Assembly: GCA_964432945.1 (NCBI GenBank) | Contig: CAYSPO010000021.1 | Location: 1 to 19,795 of the forward strand | Origin: CAYSPO01 sp964432945 | GTDB lineage: Bacteria; Bacillota; Clostridia; Tissierellales; Peptoniphilaceae | DNA length: 19,795 bases | Direction: 5' to 3' | Shown here: positions 7,337-13,605 of the stretch, in pieces | Layout: the number at the start of each line of letters is the position of its first letter | Position numbering within the stretch: position 1 is the stretch's first letter | The notes under the pieces: model-generated | What the model was told of the DNA's origin: nothing | The model's database searches: none | What the model saw: only the letters and a program-made list of their open reading frames with translations | Position numbers and translations under genes: made by a program

Positions 7337-8095
7337 CTATTTCTTAGCTACAGCTTCGAAGCTTATCATTTGCTTTGAATTCGTTGGATGTTTACCATAA
7401 TCATAGTCTGCAGATATAATTATATCTTCAAAACCTATTTGTTCTAGGATTAATTTGAATTCTTCGATTCCGTACCATCTAAGAGGAAACCTTTCAAGTT
7501 CAGTTTCTATTAAGTTGCCATTCTTCCATTTTTCATATCGATTATGAGAAACTGTAAACTGATTTATATAATCCACTTCGACTATTTTACTTTCAAGTGT
7601 AATTATATCTCCATTATCACATTCCCAAGTTCTAGTTGATGTATTTCCAATTACAAAATCAGTTTGCATAAATAAATCTATTATTAGCTTACCTCCGTTA
7701 TTAAGATGATTATAGAAATTTCTTAATGCATTAATTGAATTTTCCCTTTGGTTTAATAATAAAAATGTTCCCGTTGGAACAATAATTGCTTCATAATTTC
7801 TTTCTAACGAAAATGATTCCATATCACTTAAAAATAATCTAGGATTAAGCCCCCTAATTTCACAATTACTACGACAAATTTCTAGCATCTCTTCTGATAT
7901 ATCGAATCCATCTACCTCAAATCCTTTTTCTAATAGCGGAATAAGAATTCTACCAGTCCCAACTCCAGGCTCTAGAATTTTGCCTTTGCAAGAATCTAAT
8001 CTTTTACTATAAAATTCAACATCTCCAAATGAAAGACCTATATATTTATCGATATCATATACTTCTGAAGAAAGCTTACTATAGTAGCTTAACAT
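7337..8095 (-). CDS. Class I SAM-dependent methyltransferase, 252 aa
   Basis: This soluble enzyme of the Rossmann-fold methyltransferase superfamily transfers a methyl group from SAM to an unidentified acceptor. Motif I, ILEPGVGTGRILIPLL, is at about residues 40-55. The acidic ribose-binding position follows in VDGFDISEEML (62-72), and SDMESFSL (90-97) fits motif III. The C-terminal half carries a beta-rich insert (TRTWECDNGDIITLESKI) and ends with a GFEDIIISADYDYG stretch common in small-molecule methyltransferases. Start: ATG at 8095-8093 with a purine-rich AGGGGGA site upstream. It is a single-gene unit with no functional link to its neighbours. It converges on the 55-aa gene; only a weak hairpin (near 7280-7300) lies between them. 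Confidence 0.88.
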   Translation of the reverse strand: MLSYYSKLSSEVYDIDKYIGLSFGDVEFYSKRLDSCKGKILEPGVGTGRILIPLLEKGFEVDGFDISEEMLEICRSNCEIRGLNPRLFLSDMESFSLERNYEAIIVPTGTFLLLNQRENSINALRNFYNHLNNGGKLIIDLFMQTDFVIGNTSTRTWECDNGDIITLESKIVEVDYINQFTVSHNRYEKWKNGNLIETELERFPLRWYGIEEFKLILEQIGFEDIIISADYDYGKHPTNSKQMISFEAVAKK

Positions 8096-8255
8096 ATGAC
8101 TTTTCCCCCTCTACAATAACTATTTTTAATTCCTATTACTTTATAGTTTACTATATGTATATAAGAAATTACACTATAAAATATTTATATAGGTATAATA
8201 TTTAAAATATAATTTTACCTTTAATTATTAATAGTATTTTACAAATTATGCCTAT

Positions 8256-8283
8256 AAGAAAAACCGTAACAATTAAGCTACGG
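8256..8283 (-). terminator. Terminator of the GntR - ABC transporter operon
   Basis: On the minus strand CCGTA (8283-8279) pairs with TACGG (8268-8264). Inner C-G and G-T pairs give 7 bp around a TTAATT loop, followed by TTTTTCTT. It lies about 110 nt after the permease stop. Confidence 0.75.
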
Positions 8284-8394
8284 CTTTGATTTATAAAATA
8301 ATTTTTTCTTTACTCTCTCAATAAAATATAATTTATATAGTTTAATTTTAACTGTAAGTATTTCTTATTATTTAGTTTGTGTTAAACTACTTTC

Positions 8395-9054
8395 TTAAAC
8401 TATATCTCGTTTTTTGTAAATATTTATTGAAAGCTTAATTGACAGTATACATATACATATCCAAATTAATACAATTATACATAATATTAAATATGGATTA
8501 TTTGTAAAAAATTCAGCTACTTGTTCAAAACTATCTTTAAAATATCCTAAAACAAAAATTAAAATTGTAACTATTAAAAATACAATAGCAAGAACCGTTT
8601 TTGCCTTTTTATATCGATATTTAAAGTATAAGGGATACTGAATTAAGATAATTATACTACTAAAGAAAAAAATTCCAATTACATAAAGTAAATGCTCTAT
8701 AATATGAAAATCTTCTTTTAAAATAATTGTTGTAATACCAGCTAATATACTCCCAGCCAATATTCCAATAAGTATAACTATACTACTCCAAATATATCTA
8801 CCTAAAACAACTTTTTCAGGTCTAATTCCAAAAGCTGCATACAATATATCTATTCCCGATTCTTCGCCAACTAAAAATGGATAAGAAGAAAATAATATAG
8901 CAAACATAGAAGCAACTCCATAGGTTACAAAGGCATTTTTACTTACCATAGCATAGAAAACACTTAAAACAATTAATATTATTAAATTTTTAAAAGTATA
9001 ATATGGACGAATAGACACAAAATCTAACTTTATAATTTTTCCTATATCTCTCAT
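8395..9054 (-). CDS. ABC-2-type transporter permease, 219 aa
   Basis: This is the membrane subunit of an ABC exporter. Six hydrophobic segments are visible at about residues 23-40, 45-65, 87-112, 119-143, 151-172 and 186-210. The short GEESGIDILYAAFGIRPEKVVLGRY loop between segments two and three (63-87) is typical of small ABC-2 permeases in GntR-linked operons. Its ATG at 9054-9052 overlaps the TAA of the ATPase gene (TAATG), with AGGGAGG just upstream, so the two are translationally coupled and should form one complex, probably two ATPases with two permeases. The substrate is unknown; related YtrA-type systems are often induced by cell-envelope antibiotics. It ends at the operon terminator. 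Confidence 0.85.
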   Translation of the reverse strand: MRDIGKIIKLDFVSIRPYYTFKNLIILIVLSVFYAMVSKNAFVTYGVASMFAILFSSYPFLVGEESGIDILYAAFGIRPEKVVLGRYIWSSIVILIGILAGSILAGITTIILKEDFHIIEHLLYVIGIFFFSSIIILIQYPLYFKYRYKKAKTVLAIVFLIVTILIFVLGYFKDSFEQVAEFFTNNPYLILCIIVLIWICICILSIKLSINIYKKRDIV

Positions 9055-9896
9055 TAACCTTCCCTCCTATATAAAACCATAATTTTTTCAATATTTGCAC
9101 TTTCTATATTAATATAAGAAGGGATTTTATCCTCAAAATTCTTACTTATAAGAGCTTCAAAACCAATAGAGGATTTCTTATAACCTAATAAATTATTATT
9201 ACTGATTCTTTCTAAATCATCTAAACTTCCTTTAATAATCTTATAAGAATTAATAAACTCTTCCATAGGTGCGAATTGAATGAGTTTTCCATCATCAATA
9301 AAAATTATATAATCTGCTATCGCCTCTAAGTCTTGTGTTATATGAGTAGAAAAAAGAACTGTATTTTCTTCATTTTCCATATATTTCTGAATAATATCAA
9401 CAAATTCATCACGTGTACTAGGATCAAGACCACTTGTGGGCTCATCTAAAATAAGTAAATCAGCATTATGGGATAAAGCAATAGATAACATTAACTTGAT
9501 TTTCATTCCCCTTGAAAGTTCTCTCACCTTAGATTTCAAAGGGATATCAAAGCTTTTTATAAAGTTAAAAAACTGTTTTGAATTCCATTCTTCATATCCT
9601 ATCTCCATTGCCTGATTTACTAAACTTATTGTCCAATCTTTAGCTAAAAATTGCTCATCCATAACAATACCTGTTTTTTGAAGAAAATCTAAATCTAAAT
9701 TATGCTTTCCGTCGATTAAAATATTTCCTTCAAAATTAATAAACGATAATATTGAGCGAATCATTGTTGTTTTACCTTGACCATTTCTTCCGATAAAGCC
9801 AGTTATATAACCTTTAGGTATAGAAATGGAAATTTCACCTAACTGGAAATTCTTATACTCTTTTTTTACATTTTCCATAACAATTCTATTAGTCAT
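9054..9896 (-). CDS. ABC transporter ATP-binding protein, 280 aa
   Basis: This cytoplasmic ATPase powers the adjacent permease. Walker A GRNGQGKT is at 36-43, the ABC signature LSRGM at 127-131, and Walker B LLILDEP at 147-153 with the D-loop SGLD after it. The H-loop histidine is in FSTHIT. The signature LSRGM instead of LSGGQ is common in the YtrB / BcrA-like export group. Residues 210-280 form a C-terminal extension beyond the ATPase core. Start: ATG at 9896-9894, overlapping the end of the GntR gene by 8 nt; the stop overlaps the permease start by 1 nt. The operon order regulator - ATPase - permease is the classic arrangement of GntR-controlled exporters. Confidence 0.93.
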   Translation of the reverse strand: MTNRIVMENVKKEYKNFQLGEISISIPKGYITGFIGRNGQGKTTMIRSILSFINFEGNILIDGKHNLDLDFLQKTGIVMDEQFLAKDWTISLVNQAMEIGYEEWNSKQFFNFIKSFDIPLKSKVRELSRGMKIKLMLSIALSHNADLLILDEPTSGLDPSTRDEFVDIIQKYMENEENTVLFSTHITQDLEAIADYIIFIDDGKLIQFAPMEEFINSYKIIKGSLDDLERISNNNLLGYKKSSIGFEALISKNFEDKIPSYINIESANIEKIMVLYRREG

Positions 9897-10272
9897 CTAA
9901 ATCTCCCTCATAAATAAAATCTATTAGTTCTTCTAATTCTTTTTTAGAAATTTTCAGAGCTTTAGCAAGCTTTACTACTTCTATTATTTTTTCTTCTAGG
10001 GTCTTGTTTTTTTCTTCTTGTTTTAACTGAGAATTATCTTCTAAAACAAAAGATCCTAATCCTTGCCTTGTCTCTATAAATCCCTCATCTACTAACTCGT
10101 CATAGGCTTTTTTAACGGTTAATATAGAAATTTTCAAATCTCTTGCTAAAGATCTAACAGATGGTAATTTCTCACCCGCCTTTAGACTCCCTGTTACTAT
10201 ATCTTTTTTTATGGCTTCCTTAATTTGTTCATATAGGGGAATACTACTATTATTTGAAACTATTATTTTCAA
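9889..10272 (-). CDS. GntR-family (YtrA subfamily) transcriptional regulator, 127 aa, TTG start
   Basis: This is a short GntR repressor with a winged helix: IPLYEQIKEAIKKDIVTGSL, then GEKLPSVRSLARDLKIS, and TRQGLGSFV as the wing. The short C-terminal tail (about 45 residues, helical, acidic) is that of YtrA-type proteins, which lack a large ligand domain. A longer frame begins at ATG 10296, but the promoter's -10 box is at 10305-10300, putting +1 near 10293, so that ATG is not usefully transcribed. GGAGG lies inside that extension, and TTG at 10272-10270 follows it after 8 nt, giving MKIIVSNNSSIPLYEQI, the usual family start. It probably represses its own operon from sites over the promoter. 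Confidence 0.9.
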   Translation of the reverse strand: MKIIVSNNSSIPLYEQIKEAIKKDIVTGSLKAGEKLPSVRSLARDLKISILTVKKAYDELVDEGFIETRQGLGSFVLEDNSQLKQEEKNKTLEEKIIEVVKLAKALKISKKELEELIDFIYEGDLDD

Positions 10273-10297
10273 AATATCTTCCTCCTTTTTATACATA

Positions 10298-10315
10298 ACA
10301 GTATAAAACAGTATA
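10298..10315. promoter_or_regulatory. Candidate GntR operator: ACAGTATA direct repeat with 10-bp period
   Basis: ACAGTATA occurs at 10298-10305 and 10308-10315, exactly one helical turn apart, over the -10 box and spacer of the operon promoter. A TATAC-N6-GTATA inverted pair also overlaps the -10 region. The position is right for autorepression by the GntR protein. Confidence 0.55.
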
Positions 10316-10328
10316 TAACACTTGTCAA
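10300..10328 (-). promoter_or_regulatory. Promoter of the gntR - ABC operon, TTGACA-17-TATACT
   Basis: On the minus strand TTGACA is at 10328-10323 and TATACT at 10305-10300, with a 17-nt spacer. The predicted +1 near 10293 gives a leader of about 20 nt ending in GGAGG and the TTG start at 10272. Confidence 0.8.
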
Positions 10329-10372
10329 TAATTATTTTTATTTTACACTTCTTCTAATCATTATTTTTTAGA

Positions 10373-10400
10373 AATAAAAAAAGTTATGTATTTACATAAC
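10373..10400 (-). terminator. Terminator overlapping the stop codon of the 92-aa gene
   Basis: On the minus strand GTTATG (10400-10395) pairs with CATAAC (10388-10383), extendable through TA pairs, followed by a run of T. The hairpin includes the last codons and the TAA (10386-10384) of the gene it terminates. Confidence 0.75.
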
Positions 10401-10662
10401 TATCTCCAAAAATAAAATATTCTGGACCATAGGGATAATATTGAGCGAAAGCCAAAAGGTAATCTGAAGTGCCCATATTATTATTTATATTTTTCTTGCT
10501 TTTATAAGCATTCATTTCTGTCCAAGCTGAATCATCACCTAACAACAAATCCCAGGCTTTTACTTCAGGATTAGAAGGATTCATATTGAATTTTATTTTT
10601 ACTTTTTTATTATTAATGTTATCGAAAACTTCTGATAGTAAGATTTTTTTGTTTATCTTCAT
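10384..10662 (-). CDS. Hypothetical protein, 92 aa
   Basis: I do not recognise this family with confidence. ATG at 10662-10660 has GAGGTAATT upstream. The sequence has a KVKIKFNMNPSNPEVKAWDL strand region, a LLGDDSAWTEMNAY helix and an aromatic tail, LLAFAQYYPYGPEYFIFG. The FNM...W pattern is faintly like the N-terminal domain that precedes GIY-YIG nucleases in some Firmicutes, where the protein would be much longer. If so, this is a stand-alone or truncated version. There is no membrane segment or signal peptide. The final codons form the 5' arm of the terminator, so the gene ends abruptly there. It lies just upstream of the GntR operon's promoter on the same strand but is separately terminated. 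Confidence 0.7.
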   Translation of the reverse strand: MKINKKILLSEVFDNINNKKVKIKFNMNPSNPEVKAWDLLLGDDSAWTEMNAYKSKKNINNNMGTSDYLLAFAQYYPYGPEYFIFGDSYVNT

Positions 10663-10799
10663 AATTACCTCACATTTTAATTTATATATTCGTTTTCATT
10701 GTTGATTTTTATACATAATTATATCAATAAGTATACTAAAACTTTAGAATATAATACTTTGAAATAAATAGTAGAAAATCACTACAATTAGTTAAAAAC

Positions 10800-10837
10800 A
10801 AAAAAATCCTAGCCAAAAATATAATTTAGCTAGGATT
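10800..10837 (-). terminator. Terminator of the hemerythrin - catalase operon
   Basis: On the minus strand AATCCTAGC (10837-10829) pairs perfectly with GCTAGGATT (10813-10805) around a 15-nt AT-rich loop, followed by a T run (10806-10800). It lies about 45 nt after the catalase stop. Confidence 0.85.
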
Positions 10838-10880
10838 AATTTATTACAACTTTATATTAAATATATATCTACTTTTCTTA

Positions 10881-12980
10881 TTATTTATTTTTATCTCTTT
10901 TCCAGTAACGCATCATAGTTATTCCATCTAAAACATCTTCTTCTTTAGAATTAGCAACCTTTATCAAGCCTGGCTCCTCTAATCTTTCTTCTGTAATGAA
11001 TTTTTCAGAATCACTTGCTACGATAATAGGTTTGAAATGAGTGTAAGCATCATCTAAAAACTGTTGAACATCAGCTTTAAAGTTTTTATCTAAATCATTC
11101 ATACCTGCTAAATACAAGGCATCAAATAAAACCATATCAGCAGTATTGAAAGTTTCGACTATTTCTCTTTTCTTATCAAGCTCTAAATAACCTAACTTTT
11201 CGGAGATAATATTAATATAAATCCCATTATCTTCTAATGGTTTAATAATCTTTCCAACTTCAGTCATATCAGCTTCACTTGAAACTAATACGGCAAGTTT
11301 TAGAGTGTTAGGCTTTTTAACTGTTTTTTCTTGAGAAAGAGCAGGGGATTCCTCAACTGACTTACCTTCATAATCAAAGTCTTCTGATTCAATGTTTCCA
11401 TCTTCATCAGCTATAAATTTAGATAATTCATCTTCCTTAACCTCAAGAGCTAAGTCCTCTGCAATACCTTTAGCAAAATCCATATCTATCTTTCCAAGCA
11501 GATTAACAACTTGCTGTCTTACATCTTGAGATTTAACTTTAGTAAGTTCAAAAGAAAAAGCATCCATAGTATGTTTTCTTTCTACATCAGTTAAAGAATT
11601 TAAGAACATTCTCGGTTGTGTATAGAAATCTTTAAAAGCAAGAATTCTTGATCTAGTTTTAACACCATCTACCTCTTGAGTGGTTGTCTCATAGCCGCCA
11701 TCTTCCCAAGGAGTTACTGTTGGAGCATTCTCTAAACGAGAGTTATTTCCATAGTTAGTAGGAGATGTGTGGATTTTATGTTGCATAAATCCATCTCTTT
11801 GGTTATTATGAACCTCTGAAACTGGTCTATTTATAGGAAGATCTTCAAAATTTGGAGAACCTAACCTATAAAGATGGGCATCATTATAAGCGAAAAGCCT
11901 TCCTTGTAAAAGTGGGTCATCTGACGCTTCAATACCTCTAACTAAGTTTGCTGGATTAAAAGCAGCTTGTTCAGTTTCTGCAAAGAAATTTTCAACATTT
12001 TTACTTAATTCTATCTTACCAAACTCTGTCACAGGAACAATTTCCTCTGGCCAAAGTTTTGTAGCATCTAAGATATCAAAGTCAAACATAAATTCATCTT
12101 CTTCTTTGATAATTTGAGCCCCAAATGTCCATCTTGGATAGTCGCCTTTATCAATTGCCTCCATTAAATCTTTCCTATGGAAATCCGGATCCATTCCTTG
12201 AATTTTTTGAGCCTCTTCCCAAACAAGTGAATGAACACCTAAGTCTGGTTTAAAATGGAATCTACAGAAAAATACTTCCCTATCTTCATTAACTAATTTA
12301 TAAGTATGAATTGGGAAACCTTCCATCATTCTATAAGATCTAGGAATAGCTCTATCAGACATAGTCCAACAAACATTGTGTAAAGTTTCGGGATTATTAG
12401 CTACAAAATCCCAAAAAGAATCATGAGCAGATTGACCTTGTGGAACCTCATCTTTAGGCTCAGGTTTTACAGAGTGTATAAAATCAGGAAACTTTATAGC
12501 ATCATTAAGGAAAAATACTGGGTGAGTAACACCTGGAAGATCTAAGTTACCATCTTGAGTATAAAACTTAACAGCAAAACCATGGTTATCTCTTACAGTA
12601 TCTGCAGAACCTCTAAACCCTTGAACAGTGGAAAATCTAATGAAAATTGGTGTTTCTTTACCATCTTCGCTTAAAAACTCAGCAACAGAATATTCTTTAG
12701 CATTTTTTGTAACGGTAAAGGTTCCATGTGCACCCGTACCCCTTGCGTGAACAACTCTTTCAGGAATTCTCTCTCTGGAAAAATGTTGCATCTTTTCAAA
12801 ATAATGAAAATCCTGCATAAGAGATGGACCTCTTTGACCTGCCTTTAATGTAAAGTTATCATTTGACATTTTAACACCTTTGTTAGTCGTCAAATCAGTT
12901 CCAGAATCATCAACATAATTTTTCTTGAGTTCATCTATCTTTTCATTGACCTTCTCATTGTTTTTCTTTTTCTTATCCAT
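10881..12980 (-). CDS. katE: Large-subunit (clade 2, HPII/KatE-like) haem catalase, 699 aa
   Basis: The family reaction is breakdown of hydrogen peroxide to water and oxygen in the cytoplasm. The core (about 45-545) has the catalytic His78 in ERVVHARGTGAHG, IRFSTVQG, QGQSAHDSFWDF, MSDRAIPRSYRMMEGFPIH, and the haem-ligand tyrosine in GRLFAYND. A linker precedes a C-terminal flavodoxin/DJ-1-like domain (about 565-695), the mark of large-subunit catalases; total length is a little below the about 750 aa of E. coli HPII. Odd: the distal-pocket segment that usually reads VGNNxPVFF is PGVTHPVFF, so the catalytic Asn is missing, and VRDxRGFAV is VRDNHGFAV. Activity may be altered. Start: ATG at 12980-12978 with AAAGGTG at 12994-12988. 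Only 16 nt separate it from the hemerythrin gene, so the two are one operon. Confidence 0.92.
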   Translation of the reverse strand: MDKKKKNNEKVNEKIDELKKNYVDDSGTDLTTNKGVKMSNDNFTLKAGQRGPSLMQDFHYFEKMQHFSRERIPERVVHARGTGAHGTFTVTKNAKEYSVAEFLSEDGKETPIFIRFSTVQGFRGSADTVRDNHGFAVKFYTQDGNLDLPGVTHPVFFLNDAIKFPDFIHSVKPEPKDEVPQGQSAHDSFWDFVANNPETLHNVCWTMSDRAIPRSYRMMEGFPIHTYKLVNEDREVFFCRFHFKPDLGVHSLVWEEAQKIQGMDPDFHRKDLMEAIDKGDYPRWTFGAQIIKEEDEFMFDFDILDATKLWPEEIVPVTEFGKIELSKNVENFFAETEQAAFNPANLVRGIEASDDPLLQGRLFAYNDAHLYRLGSPNFEDLPINRPVSEVHNNQRDGFMQHKIHTSPTNYGNNSRLENAPTVTPWEDGGYETTTQEVDGVKTRSRILAFKDFYTQPRMFLNSLTDVERKHTMDAFSFELTKVKSQDVRQQVVNLLGKIDMDFAKGIAEDLALEVKEDELSKFIADEDGNIESEDFDYEGKSVEESPALSQEKTVKKPNTLKLAVLVSSEADMTEVGKIIKPLEDNGIYINIISEKLGYLELDKKREIVETFNTADMVLFDALYLAGMNDLDKNFKADVQQFLDDAYTHFKPIIVASDSEKFITEERLEEPGLIKVANSKEEDVLDGITMMRYWKRDKNK

Positions 12981-12996
12981 TTAGATCACCTTTCTA

Positions 12997-13464
12997 TTAA
13001 GATTTCAATTTTTCCTTCATTTCTTTCTCATACTTATCCATTGCAGATTCAAATTCTTCAAGTAAAACCTTATCTTCTTCTTTGTCTAGAACTTTTTTTC
13101 CTAGCCCTGTAAAAGATTCTTCTTCTTCATCCATGTGATGCTCTACAACTTCCATCAATGTTGTAAATTTAGCGTTCCAAGTATCATTATCAAGTAATGT
13201 TTGATTTACAGTTGAAAATTGATAGGAAGCTAAACTGTGTTCTTCAATCATCTCTCTAACAATATCTTTATCTTCTTCCTTAGTTAACCTTTCCATTACT
13301 GCTGGAAATATAACTTCTTCCTCTGCCTTATGATGAGAATAAATGATGATATAAAGATCCTCAAACAATTTCTTTTTCTCTTTATTATCCGTACTTCCAT
13401 CAATTTTCTTAGCTATCTTTTTCGCCTTATTATGTTCTTCTTGATTATGCTTTAAATACCCCAT
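12997..13464 (-). CDS. Hemerythrin-like (HHE domain) protein, 155 aa
   Basis: This is a soluble four-helix protein expected to bind a di-iron centre that can sense or carry O2 or react with oxidants. Candidate ligands are His11, His45 and Glu49 (HHKAEEE), His76 (EEHSLASYQ), and His110 with Glu114 (EHHMDEEEE), matching the H...HxxxE...H...HxxxE pattern. The C-terminus is a charged helix rich in Lys and Glu. Length fits a single-domain family member. Start: ATG at 13464 with GGAGG at 13475-13471 and a 6-nt spacer. It is first in a two-gene operon with catalase, which points to oxidative or oxygen stress. The exact role (scavenger, sensor, iron store) is not readable from sequence. Confidence 0.9.
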   Translation of the reverse strand: MGYLKHNQEEHNKAKKIAKKIDGSTDNKEKKKLFEDLYIIIYSHHKAEEEVIFPAVMERLTKEEDKDIVREMIEEHSLASYQFSTVNQTLLDNDTWNAKFTTLMEVVEHHMDEEEESFTGLGKKVLDKEEDKVLLEEFESAMDKYEKEMKEKLKS

Positions 13465-13501
13465 ACTATACCTCCTTATTAAATTAATTATATTAAATTA
13501 T

Positions 13502-13546
13502 TAGCTAAACTATTTCTATATAAAAAGAAATAGTAAAGTATAGCTA
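13502..13546. repeat. Imperfect palindrome between cphA and the hemerythrin gene
   Basis: ACTATTTCT (13509-13517) and AGAAATAGT (13526-13534) form a perfect 9-bp inverted repeat around an 8-nt loop. TAGCTA lies on both sides (13502-13507, 13541-13546). It falls downstream of cphA and upstream of the hemerythrin start. It could be a weak terminator for cphA, which has no other, or a control site of the hemerythrin - catalase operon. Confidence 0.45.
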
Positions 13547-13605
13547 TAATCTAAATATTTAGTTTATAAATATATTAAATAATAAGCTCTCTTTATTAAA
13601 AAGCA

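Noticed and set aside
10273..10296. Upstream ATG extending the GntR protein by eight residues
   Set aside because: It lies at or upstream of the predicted transcription start, and the extension contains the ribosome binding site itself.
13465..13510. PerR or Fur box before the hemerythrin-catalase operon
   Set aside because: The region is A/T-rich and has partial dyads, but no 15-mer matches TTATAATnATTATAA well.
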